From Amycolatopsis sp. DSM 110486 (lineage in GTDB: Bacteria > Actinomycetota > Actinomycetes > Mycobacteriales > Pseudonocardiaceae): DNA of 64,000 bases. The notes under the pieces are model-generated. The model searched no databases and had not been told where the DNA came from. It saw nothing but the letters and a program-made list of their open reading frames with translations. The position numbers were made by a program, and so were the translations under genes. The stretch covers positions 5,412,001 through 5,476,000 of the forward strand of contig NZ_CP080519.1 of the NCBI RefSeq assembly GCF_019468465.1, in the 5' to 3' direction. This document shows, piece by piece, positions 50,141 through 57,485 of this stretch (position 1 is its first letter; every line of letters starts with the position of its first letter).

Positions 50141-51325
50141 TCAGTCGCCGGTGGGTTTGCCGGCCCGGCCGGAAGCGGGTTGGGGCTGGGGCTTCGGGAC
50201 GTCGTTGGTGCGGAGGCGGACTGTCTTCTCGACGTCGCCCGAGGCCGAACCCGAACCCGAACCGGCGGGGGCGCCAGCCGGGACAGGGGTCTTCGGCTCG
50301 GTGGAAGCCTTGATGTCCGCCGGCACCAGCGTTTCCGCCTCGCCGAGCACGTGGTGGGCCTCGGCCAGCACCGTGCGCGCCTGGCGCACCTGCTCGGCCA
50401 GGCTGGTCCGGACGTTGCGCAGCGCCTCGACCCGCTCGTTGGCCTGCGTGATGCGGCGGTTCGACTCGTCGGTGGCCGTGCGGACGCGGCGGCGGGCCTC
50501 GTCGGCGGCTTCGGCGAGGCGGGCGTTGGCCTCGGTGATCGAGTCCTGCTTGCGCTTGTTCGCGTCGGCGACGGACTCGCGCTGGCGGCGCTCGATGTCG
50601 GCGCGGGCCACTGTTTCTTCTTCGAGCACCTTGGCGCGGATGGCGGCGGCGTCCTCGGCGGCTTCGCGCACTCGGCGCTCGGCTTCGGCCTTCGACGCGG
50701 CCTCCTGCTCGGCCAGCACGCGCATCGCCTCGGTGCGGCGGGCGGCCATGGCGATCTCGAAGTCCTCTTCGACCTGCGTGCGGCGGGCCTCGGACTCCGC
50801 GTCGAGTTTGTTGCGCTCGGCCTCGGCCTTGTCGGTGATCGACTTCGCCTCGGCGCGGGCGTCCTCGAGGACCTTGCGGTGCTCGGCTTCCATCTCCTTG
50901 CGGCGCAGGTCGAGCTCGGTGAGCAGCTGCTCGTACCGCGCGCGCATGGCGCTGGCGTCGGTCTCCGCCTTGGCGCGGATGTGGCCGGCCTCGGCCTCGG
51001 CGCGCGCCCGCGTGTCGGCGGACTCGTCCTGCGCGAGGCGCAGCATCCGCTGCAGGCGCTCGGACAGGCCCTCGACGCTCGTCGGCGGCTGCGCCAGCCG
51101 GTCGACCTGCCCGCGCAGGTCGGCGATCTCACCGCGCGCGATCTCCAACTGCCGGGCGAGATCACCCGCCTGAGCGATGGCGGCGTCGCGGTCGCCGGTG
51201 AGCATCTTCAGGTCGGAGTCCAGCCGTTCCAGGTGTTCGTCGACCTGCGCTCGGCTGTACCCGCGCTTCGCCACGTCGAAGCCGGCTCCCAGCGGCACAA
51301 GCTCCCGTTCCTCGCCAAGGCTCAT
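50141..51325 (-). CDS. DivIVA-domain coiled-coil protein (Scy/FilP-like cytoskeletal scaffold)
   Basis: A 394-residue protein. The N-terminal DivIVA-like segment FDVAKRGYSRAQVDEHLERLD (about residues 15-35) is followed by continuous Ala/Glu/Arg coiled coil to about residue 340 and a Pro/Ser/Gly-rich tail. Such proteins assemble at hyphal tips and organise polar growth. In Streptomyces coelicolor the filP and scy genes lie beside methylmalonyl-CoA epimerase and a divergent thiolase. Those two genes are found 2.4 kb away here, which supports a Scy/FilP-like role. The SPW, TetR and toxin-immunity genes would then be an insertion into that neighbourhood. ATG 51325; monocistronic. Confidence 0.85.
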   Translation of the reverse strand: MSLGEERELVPLGAGFDVAKRGYSRAQVDEHLERLDSDLKMLTGDRDAAIAQAGDLARQLEIARGEIADLRGQVDRLAQPPTSVEGLSERLQRMLRLAQDESADTRARAEAEAGHIRAKAETDASAMRARYEQLLTELDLRRKEMEAEHRKVLEDARAEAKSITDKAEAERNKLDAESEARRTQVEEDFEIAMAARRTEAMRVLAEQEAASKAEAERRVREAAEDAAAIRAKVLEEETVARADIERRQRESVADANKRKQDSITEANARLAEAADEARRRVRTATDESNRRITQANERVEALRNVRTSLAEQVRQARTVLAEAHHVLGEAETLVPADIKASTEPKTPVPAGAPAGSGSGSASGDVEKTVRLRTNDVPKPQPQPASGRAGKPTGD

Positions 51326-51468
51326 GGCCCTACCGTAGCCGCTACGGGGTCACGGACGGGTGAGCACCCACGGTGTCCGGACGAGCCTGCGCCGAGCGGC
51401 GGAACACAGTAGCCCGATGGCTGAAAACGACGCCGGAACCGGTTGTGCGCAACTGTGACCTACAAATC

Positions 51469-51498
51469 TTGACCGGCCGGCCAATCAAGGCGCATGAT
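51469..51498 (+). promoter_or_regulatory. putative promoter of the SPW-TetR operon
   Basis: TTGACC (51469-51474), 18-nt spacer and CATGAT (51493-51498) form a plausible -35/-10 pair about 50 nt before the SPW gene. The region also has a GGCCGGCC palindrome in the spacer. Confidence 0.45.
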
Positions 51499-51549
51499 CG
51501 AAGCAGGGAAACTTTCTGAACAGCAGGTTCTCTGCGGAGGTGAGCACGA

Positions 51550-51918
51550 ATGAGTGAAGTCTCGACGCGCGCCTGGACCCGGCCCCACGACTGGGCCGAG
51601 GTCGTCATCGGTGTTGTCGCCGCTCTTTCACCCCTTTGGCTGAGCACGGACACGATGACGATGTGGACGATGGTGATCCTCGGTGCGCTGATCGCCATCG
51701 ACGGCCTGGTGTCGCTCGCGGCGCCCGGTGTCGTCTACGGCGAGGGCGTCCAGGTCGTCCTCGGGGCGTTGCTGTTCATCGCGCCGTGGGTGATGGGGTA
51801 CACCGAGTTCAACGGGGCGTCCTGGACGTCCTGGGTCGCCGGTGCGCTCACGATCATCGCCGGCGCCGCCGCGATGCCGATGGCCACCGCCGCCCACCGG
51901 ACGGCGATGCCGCACTGA
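51550..51918 (+). CDS. SPW-repeat membrane protein
   Basis: A 122-residue protein with four hydrophobic helices. The two SPW motifs read LSPLWLSTD (about residue 27) and IAPWVMGYTE (about 77), the pattern of the SPW repeat family of unknown function. ATG 51550 follows GCGGAGGTG. The N-terminus (RAWTRPHDWAEVVIGV) is cytosolic. It is followed after 10 nt by a TetR gene whose product probably controls the pair. Confidence 0.85.
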   Translation: MSEVSTRAWTRPHDWAEVVIGVVAALSPLWLSTDTMTMWTMVILGALIAIDGLVSLAAPGVVYGEGVQVVLGALLFIAPWVMGYTEFNGASWTSWVAGALTIIAGAAAMPMATAAHRTAMPH

Positions 51919-51928
51919 AGGAGCTGAC

Positions 51929-52501
51929 ATGACGGATGACTCGGCGAAGGAGCGGATCCTCTGCGCGGCTGAGGCGCTTTTCGCCGAGTCCGGCTTCGAC
52001 GCCACCCCGACGTCCCGCATCGCGGAGCGCGCCGGGGTGCCGAAGGGTCTGGTCCACTACTACTTCCGCCGCAAGTCCGACCTGCTGGCGGCGCTGGTCG
52101 CCCGGCTGCCCGACGAGAACATCGAGCCCGCCGCGGTGGTGGTGCCCGGTGATCTCGCCGGGTCGCTGCGCCGGCTCGTCTCGGAGCTCGACCGCCGCTT
52201 CGCCGGGTCGCTCGGCCTGTCCCACGTGCTCTGGCGCGAAGCCGACACCCACTACGTCGTGCGCGACGCACTCGGAGAACGCTTCCAGCACCTCGTGCGC
52301 CTGGTCCGCTCGGTGATCGTGGGCGCCACGGGCGGCCGCCTCGCCGTCGCCGACCTCGACAGCGCGTCGGGCCTGCTCGCCCGCGCCGTCAGCCACCGCC
52401 ACGCCACCGCCCGCCACTCCGGCGACGACCGCCCCGCCGAGTTCGACGGCGAGCTCACCTTCCTGGCCAACGCGTTGTCGGCGAAGGCGAAGGAGTCCTA
52501 G
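51929..52501 (+). CDS. TetR-family transcriptional regulator
   Basis: A 190-residue TetR protein. The HTH in residues about 5-50 reads KERILCAAEALFAESGFDA then TSRIAERAGVPKGLVHYYF. ATG 51929 follows AAGGAG at 5 nt and lies 10 nt after the SPW gene, so both share a transcript. It probably regulates the SPW gene or a distant target. The last codon abuts a short gap before the convergent Imm1 gene. Confidence 0.88.
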   Translation: MTDDSAKERILCAAEALFAESGFDATPTSRIAERAGVPKGLVHYYFRRKSDLLAALVARLPDENIEPAAVVVPGDLAGSLRRLVSELDRRFAGSLGLSHVLWREADTHYVVRDALGERFQHLVRLVRSVIVGATGGRLAVADLDSASGLLARAVSHRHATARHSGDDRPAEFDGELTFLANALSAKAKES

Positions 52502-52570
52502 TGTGCGGCTCCGGCGGGTGCGCCTCGAGCGGAACCGTGGGGAGGATATGGCGTTTACGGCGGGGCAGTG

Positions 52571-52963
52571 TCAGTCGGTGACGATCATCTGGGTGCCGTT
52601 CCATGGAACGACCTGAGGGAGTCGCCCTGTCTTCAGCAGTTCGAGGAGAGCGTCGGTGAATTGGCCGAGCGGGATTCCAGATCCTGCGGGGAAGCCGGTT
52701 TCAGAATCGGTGACTTCCGGTGATGCGGGGTCGCCGTTGGTGTAGGCGGCGATCATCTCCTCACCGTTGTAAAGGAGATAGCCGTAGCCGTCCTGGACGT
52801 GAGCGTCCACGACGCCGTGTTCGGCTTCCACAGTGGCGGTGAAGACGCCGTCCCGGGCTAGCAGATCGACCAGTTGGCGCACGTCGTCTTCGGTGGTGAG
52901 CTCGTGGTTGAACCCGCCTTCCTCGCCGTTCTGGAAGGTGGGGCCGTACGCGATGAGGGTCAC
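52571..52963 (-). CDS. Imm1-family immunity protein
   Basis: A 130-residue acidic protein with the Imm1 pattern: HELTTEDDVRQLVDLLARD near the N-terminus, GYGYLLYNGEE, the FPAGSGIPLGQFTDALLELL segment, and a final TGRLPQVVPW. Imm1 proteins are the usual partners of DddA-like deaminase toxins in actinobacteria and neutralise them. GTG 52963 overlaps the toxin stop codon (GTGA), so the pair is translationally coupled. This gene is intact even though the toxin frame is interrupted. Confidence 0.85.
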   Translation of the reverse strand: MTLIAYGPTFQNGEEGGFNHELTTEDDVRQLVDLLARDGVFTATVEAEHGVVDAHVQDGYGYLLYNGEEMIAAYTNGDPASPEVTDSETGFPAGSGIPLGQFTDALLELLKTGRLPQVVPWNGTQMIVTD

Positions 52964-53589
52964 GCGTGTTCCTCCCGTCCTGTGTCGGTGATGGTACTGC
53001 CGTCCGGTTGAGCGACGTGGAGTATCGAGCCGGGGGCGAGGAACGTGGTCTCGAGCTGCTTGTCGCAGGTCAGTGGTGCTGAGCTGTCGAAGTCTCGGGT
53101 GCCGCATACCGAACGGTCGACGACGACCGTCTCTTCGGTCAGGCCCCGGTTGCGCATTTTGATCGCGACCTTGACTTCCATGTGCGAGGCCAGCCGCGCG
53201 ACCTTCCGCCGAGCAGGCGGAAGGTTCGCGGCAACGAACTCGTTGACCCGCTGGTAGTAGTCGTCGACGGTACCGCTGCGAATCGGGACGATCGTGCCGT
53301 CGGAGCGCACCCACTCGCCCTTCGCCGGCGAAGATCCGATGGGTGAATTGCCGACGCGATCACGGGCCCGCTGCACTCGCTGTTGATCCGCGGGTGCCGA
53401 CGCCGGCGAAGGCTTTCTAGGCGATCCTGCCGGACGCGCTCCGGAGCGAATCTACGAGCCGCCGGCGATCGCGGCGGCGACGGTCGCGACGCTGTCCAGC
53501 TCCTGGGTGAGGGCCTGGGCAGCGGCCAACGGCAGGCTGGTCGCGAGGGCTTGGAGCCGGCTGGCAGCTTCCTGGAGTTGGCTGGCCAT
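52960..53589 (-). pseudogene. DddA-like double-stranded-DNA cytosine deaminase toxin, interrupted by in-frame TAG
   Basis: The frame from ATG 53589 (GGAGGA upstream) encodes MASQLQEAASRLQALATSLP and further helix, then meets an amber codon at 53454-53452. It continues without other stops through a Pro/Ser linker to a deaminase domain ending at 52960. The domain has ASHMEVKVAIKMRNRGL (HxE: zinc ligand and catalytic Glu) and VVVDRSVCG with TCDKQL (zinc Cys pair), and ends LAPGSILHVAQPDG, all DddA-like. Uninterrupted length would be 209 residues. A GTG at 53376 could still give a 138-residue protein with the whole deaminase domain. Inactivation by nonsense mutation, or expression as a separate fragment, are the alternatives. 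Confidence 0.8.
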
Positions 53590-53704
53590 CCGGCGGGTCC
53601 TCCGGGCTGTCTGGTGGCGGCGCGTAACGGAGATCAAGTATGACGCGTCGGCCCTGCACCAGGAACCCGCACTCTCGTTGCAAGTGGCTGAAGGCGAAAG
53701 AGTT

Positions 53705-54163
53705 CTAACGCGCAGCCGGCTCCACCAGCTCCACGAGCACACCGCCGGCATCCTTGGGGTGCACGAAGTTCACGCGGCTGTTCGAGGTGCCGCGCTTGGC
53801 GTCGTCGTACAGCAGTCGCAGGCCTTGCTCGCGCAGGGCGGCCGCGGCGGCGTCCACATCGGACACCCGGAAGGCGAGCTGCTGGAGGCCGGGCCCGTTG
53901 CGGCCGAGGAACTTCGCGATCGTCGAGTCGTCGCGCAGGGGCGCGAGGAGCTGGATCATCGTTTCGGTGCCCGCGGTGCCAGGCGCGCGCAGCATCGCTT
54001 CGCGGACCCCCTGCTCCTCGTTCACCTCCTCGTGCGCGACCTCCAGGCCGAAGTGCTTCTTGTGGAACGCGATCGCTTCGTCGAGGTCGGGTACCGCGAT
54101 CCCGACGTGGTCGATCGCGGTCACGAACGGGGTGAGCACGGCTTGGATGGACTCAGTGTTCAT
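53705..54163 (-). CDS. mce: methylmalonyl-CoA epimerase
   Basis: A 152-residue VOC-fold enzyme that interconverts (2R)- and (2S)-methylmalonyl-CoA for propionate metabolism and polyketide extender supply. Metal-binding residues lie in TAIDHVGIAVPDLDEAIAFH and GLQQLAFRVSDVD, with VELVEPA at the end, typical of MCE. ATG 54163 is used. Codons 2-7 form one arm of a 17-bp inverted repeat whose other arm lies 46-62 nt upstream. Divergent from the thiolase gene, as in Streptomyces. Confidence 0.92.
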   Translation of the reverse strand: MNTESIQAVLTPFVTAIDHVGIAVPDLDEAIAFHKKHFGLEVAHEEVNEEQGVREAMLRAPGTAGTETMIQLLAPLRDDSTIAKFLGRNGPGLQQLAFRVSDVDAAAAALREQGLRLLYDDAKRGTSNSRVNFVHPKDAGGVLVELVEPAAR

Positions 54164-54225
54164 GGGGGCAGGATAAGGGCCACCACCCTGGTGAAGCCCC
54201 CTGAAAACCACTGAGTCCATCCAAG
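54142..54225. repeat. 17-bp perfect inverted repeat bracketing the epimerase start codon
   Basis: CTTGGATGGACTCAGTG at 54142-54158 has its exact complement at 54209-54225. In the epimerase mRNA the upstream arm would pair with codons 2-7, leaving the ribosome site and the start codon in a 50-nt loop. Confidence 0.85.
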
Positions 54226-54317
54226 ACGTGCGCCCCCTCACACTGGCTCCATCAAGAAGCCGCGGGCCCGGGTACAGTCATGAGACTGTCGGTGTTCAGA
54301 ATTCTTGGGAGGACGAC

Positions 54318-55508
54318 GTGTCCGGTTCCGTGATCCTGGGTGCGGCCCGTACCCCCATCGGGCGGCTGCTCGGCTCGCTGAAGGACTTCACCGGGGCGCA
54401 GCTCGGCGGCATCGCGATCAAGGCCGCGCTGGAGCAGGCCGGGGTTTCGCCGTCCGAGGTCGAGTACACGATCATGGGCCAGGTCCTCACCGCGGGCGCC
54501 GGCCAGATTCCCGCCCGCCAGGCCGCTGTCGCCGCGGGCATTTCGATGGACGTCCCGGCGCTCACGATCAACAAGGTTTGCCTCTCGGGCCTCGACGCCA
54601 TCGCGCTCGCCGACCAGCTGATCCGCGCCGGCGAGTTCGACCTCGTCGTGGCCGGCGGCCAGGAGTCGATGACGCAGGCGCCGCACCTGCTGCCGAAGTC
54701 CCGCGGCGGCTTCAAGTACGGCGACGTGACGATGCTCGACCACATGGCCCACGACGGCCTGTTCTGCGCCTTCGACCAGGTCGCCATGGGCGCCTCGACG
54801 GAGAAGCACAACACCCGCTACGGCATCACGCGCGAGCAGCAGGACGAGTTCTCCGCGCGCTCCCACCAGCGCGCCGCCGCCGCCATCGAGGCCGGCTTCT
54901 TCCGCGAGGAGATCGCGCCCGTCACCATCCCGCAGCGCAAGGGCGACCCGATCGTCTTCTCCACCGACGAGGGCGTGCGCGCCGAAACCACCGTCGACGG
55001 CCTCGGCAAGCTCCGCCCCGCCTTCGCCTCCGACGGCACCATCACCGCCGGCTCGTCGTCGCAGATCTCCGACGGCGCCGCGGCCGTGATCGTCGCCAGC
55101 CCCGAGAAGGCCGCCCAGCTGGGCCTCACGCCCCTGGCCGAGATCGGCGCCCACGGCGTCGTCGCGGGCCCGGACGCGTCGCTGCACGAGCAGCCGTCCA
55201 ACGCCATCCGCAAGGCCCTGGCGAAGGCCAAGCTCGACGTGAGCGACCTCGACCTGGTGGAGATCAACGAGGCGTTCGCCGCGGTCGGCGTGGTGTCGTC
55301 GGACAAGCTCGGCCTGGACCCGTCGAAGGTCAACGTCAACGGCGGCGCCATCGCTCTCGGCCACCCGATCGGCGCCTCGGGCGCTCGGCTGGCGGTGCAC
55401 CTGATCCACGAGCTGCGCCGCCGCGGCGGCGGCCTGGGTGCCGCGGCCCTGTGCGGCGGTGGCGGCCAGGGCGACGCTCTGCTGCTGCGGGTTCCGGCCG
55501 CGAAGTAG
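54318..55508 (+). CDS. acetyl-CoA C-acetyltransferase (thiolase)
   Basis: A 396-residue biosynthetic-type thiolase that condenses two acetyl-CoA to acetoacetyl-CoA or does the reverse. The nucleophilic Cys is in [12 protein letters not shown] (about residue 89). The second catalytic His is in [17 protein letters not shown], and the final Cys is in [14 protein letters not shown] 54318 follows GGGAGG at 6 nt. It is divergent from mce and ends at a strong terminator. A role as PaaJ is unlikely given the position and the gene context. Confidence 0.93.
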   Translation: MSGSVILGAARTPIGRLLGSLKDFTGAQLGGIAIKAALEQAGVSPSEVEYTIMGQVLTAGAGQIPARQAAVAAGISMDVPALTINKVCLSGLDAIALADQLIRAGEFDLVVAGGQESMTQAPHLLPKSRGGFKYGDVTMLDHMAHDGLFCAFDQVAMGASTEKHNTRYGITREQQDEFSARSHQRAAAAIEAGFFREEIAPVTIPQRKGDPIVFSTDEGVRAETTVDGLGKLRPAFASDGTITAGSSSQISDGAAAVIVASPEKAAQLGLTPLAEIGAHGVVAGPDASLHEQPSNAIRKALAKAKLDVSDLDLVEINEAFAAVGVVSSDKLGLDPSKVNVNGGAIALGHPIGASGARLAVHLIHELRRRGGGLGAAALCGGGGQGDALLLRVPAAK

Positions 55509-55519
55509 CGTTTTCTCGA

Positions 55520-55550
55520 CGAAAGGCCGGGCAAGCTGCCCGGCCTTTCG
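55520..55550. terminator. bidirectional terminator between thiolase and protease genes
   Basis: CGAAAGGCCGGGCA (55520-55533) pairs exactly with 55537-55550 around AGC, between convergent genes ending at 55508 and 55564. Confidence 0.92.
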
Positions 55551-55563
55551 TCGTTCACCAGCG

Positions 55564-56568
55564 TCAGGCGTGCTGAGCCGTTTCGAACAACGGCTTCGTC
55601 ACCGCCGTACTGAACTGCGGACCCACCAGATACCTCGTGCACCCCGCGTCGCGCTCGCACGGCTTGCCCGCGGCGTCGAAGAAGCCCGCCTGCGTGTTGT
55701 CGCCGACGACCGTGCCGAGGCCGGTCTTCGCGTCGAAGTCGCGCAGGCGTGGGCCGCCGCTGGAGCCGCCGCCCATCACGCACGCCGTGCCCCACTGGTT
55801 CGGCGAGTCGGGGAAGTCCGGGGTGCCCGGCCATTCGCGCGCCGGGCCCGTGCAGAACGCCAGGCGCGCGCCCGTGTACTCCGGCAGGCCTTCACGCGCG
55901 GGGTCGGCCGAAGCTCGTGGGTACCCGAATTGGTACACGTCGGCGCCGCCGGGGCGGTCGAAGCCGATCTTCTGCGCCGCGCCCACCTTGTCCTGCACGG
56001 AAACGCCATACGCGCCGCGGTTGAGGACCACGAAGGCCTGGTCGAAGGCGTCGAACTTCTGCGCGTCGATCTGGTCGTTCGCGAGCCACGTGCTGTCCGC
56101 GACGCCGAAGCGGCCGACGAACTTCCCGTACGGCGCCTGCCCGTCGTGGTAGCCCGGGACGAACATCGAGTGGGCGTTCCACTGGTTGTTCTCGCCGAGG
56201 AGGTCGGTGTTGTTCACGCAGTGCCCGGCCGTGACGACGGTGCTGCGGTTCGCGCCGGCCACCACGGTGGCCGTGCAGCTGGAATCTTCGCCATGGTCGG
56301 TGAAGAAGAGCCGGCCGACCGTCTTGGACACGGCGTTGCCGGTGGTCCAGGGCGCGCCGTCGGGGCCGCCCGTCGGCGGGTTGTCCGACGAAGGCTGCGT
56401 GAGTGCGTTCATCCGTTCGGGGGTCCAGTAGTCGAGCACGGCCTGCTGTTCGGCCGCGGAGACGGCAAGGGGCTGCACGACCGGTCCGGTCGCGGCGGAC
56501 GCGACGGCCGGCAGCGCAGCCGCCACCGCGCCGGCCGCCACCACGCTGAGGAAGAGGCGAGTGATCAT
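55564..56568 (-). CDS. secreted trypsin-like serine protease
   Basis: A 334-residue exported protease. A signal peptide occupies residues 1-26 (MITRLFLSVVAAGAVAAALP). The chymotrypsin-fold triad is visible as His in VVTAGHCVNN, Asp in KFDAFDQAFVVL and Ser in GGGSSGGPRL. Several Cys (CTATVV, AGHC, FCTG, ACVMGG) probably form disulfides. The C-terminus (YLVGPQFSTAVTKPLF) is typical of actinobacterial V8-like/trypsin-like proteins. ATG 56568. Divergent from the cyclophilin gene. Confidence 0.9.
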   Translation of the reverse strand: MITRLFLSVVAAGAVAAALPAVASAATGPVVQPLAVSAAEQQAVLDYWTPERMNALTQPSSDNPPTGGPDGAPWTTGNAVSKTVGRLFFTDHGEDSSCTATVVAGANRSTVVTAGHCVNNTDLLGENNQWNAHSMFVPGYHDGQAPYGKFVGRFGVADSTWLANDQIDAQKFDAFDQAFVVLNRGAYGVSVQDKVGAAQKIGFDRPGGADVYQFGYPRASADPAREGLPEYTGARLAFCTGPAREWPGTPDFPDSPNQWGTACVMGGGSSGGPRLRDFDAKTGLGTVVGDNTQAGFFDAAGKPCERDAGCTRYLVGPQFSTAVTKPLFETAQHA

Positions 56569-56692
56569 GACCCGGGACGCTAGGGAACAGTTGTCAGGAG
56601 CCCGTCAGCGTTTCGTGAGCGCCCGACTTTCGCGGGAAGCCGAATGGTCCGGACCGTTCGTATACTGCCCCTCTCACTGGGAGGGATACCGC

Positions 56693-57409
56693 ATGAAGAG
56701 GCTCCTCGTCACCACACTGGCCATCGGTGCGCTGTGCGCAGCGTTCACCCCGGCAGCGCAAGCAACGCCGGTTGCTTCGCCCACCACCACCCACGGTGCG
56801 TGCCAGTACACCGAAACGCCCGACGAACCCGCTGCCCGTCCCGTGCCCCTGCCGCCCGACCCGCAGCACACCCCCGACCGCGGCAAGGTCGACGTCCCCG
56901 TGATCACCAACCAGGGATTGCTACCGCTGAAACTGGACCGCGCCGAAGCCCCGTGCACGGTGCAGAGCTTCCTGCATCTGGCCCGCCACGGCTTCTTCAA
57001 CAGCACGACCTGCCACCGCCTCACCGCGTACCCGACGCTGCAGGTCCTGCAGTGCGGCGACCCGACGGGCACCGGCGAAGGCGGCCCGGGCTACAGCTTC
57101 CGCGACGAACTGCCCACCGACCTGCCGCCCTCGACCACCAACCCGTCGGGCCCGGGCCGGATCTACTCCCGTGGCCTGGTCGCCATGGCCAACGCCGGCC
57201 CCGACACCAACGGCAGCCAGTTTTTCCTCGTCTACGGCGATTCCACCCTGCGCCCCGACTACACCGTGTTCGGCACCGTCGGCCCGCTCGGCCTGCGCAC
57301 CCTCGACCGCGTCGCCGCCGGCGGCATCGTGCCGAACGAGGGCGGCGCCGTCGACGGAACGCCGGTCCGCAAGACCAACCTGGATCTGGTGCTGCCGCTC
57401 GGGTTGTAG
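56693..57409 (+). CDS. secreted peptidyl-prolyl cis-trans isomerase (cyclophilin type)
   Basis: A 238-residue exported cyclophilin. A signal peptide occupies residues 1-26 (MKRLLVTTLAIGALCAAFTP, then AQA). The catalytic domain starts about residue 70. It contains SFLHLARHGFFNSTTCHRLTAYPTLQVLQCGDPTGTGEGGPGY, listed here only as a landmark region, and AMANAGPDTNGSQFFLVYGD, the Arg/Phe/Gln-containing active-site segment. The extra Cys residues suit an extracytoplasmic location. ATG 56693 follows GGGAGGGA, and TATACT (56661-56666) is a good -10. It likely helps proteins fold outside the membrane. Confidence 0.9.
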   Translation: MKRLLVTTLAIGALCAAFTPAAQATPVASPTTTHGACQYTETPDEPAARPVPLPPDPQHTPDRGKVDVPVITNQGLLPLKLDRAEAPCTVQSFLHLARHGFFNSTTCHRLTAYPTLQVLQCGDPTGTGEGGPGYSFRDELPTDLPPSTTNPSGPGRIYSRGLVAMANAGPDTNGSQFFLVYGDSTLRPDYTVFGTVGPLGLRTLDRVAAGGIVPNEGGAVDGTPVRKTNLDLVLPLGL

Positions 57410-57423
57410 GACCCCAGGCAAAA

Positions 57424-57456
57424 AGCGGGCCGGGACCAAACCGGTCCCGGCCCGCT
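57424..57456. terminator. bidirectional terminator between cyclophilin and ActP-like genes
   Basis: AGCGGGCCGGGACC (57424-57437) pairs exactly with 57443-57456 around a 5-nt loop. A run of A on the left (57420-57424) gives a U-tail for the minus-strand transcript. Confidence 0.9.
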
Positions 57457-57485
57457 CCTACAACGCAAACCTCAGCGTGCAAACC

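Noticed and set aside
52503..52616. A 37-codon plus-strand frame after the TetR gene, containing DMAFTAGQ, which resembles a flavin-reductase fragment
   Set aside because: Too short to support a homology claim, and its end overlaps the Imm1 gene on the other strand.
53452..53454. Possible recoding of TAG as a sense codon in the toxin gene
   Set aside because: Nothing in the window (no pylTSBCD-type genes or suppressor tRNA) supports recoding; a nonsense mutation is simpler.
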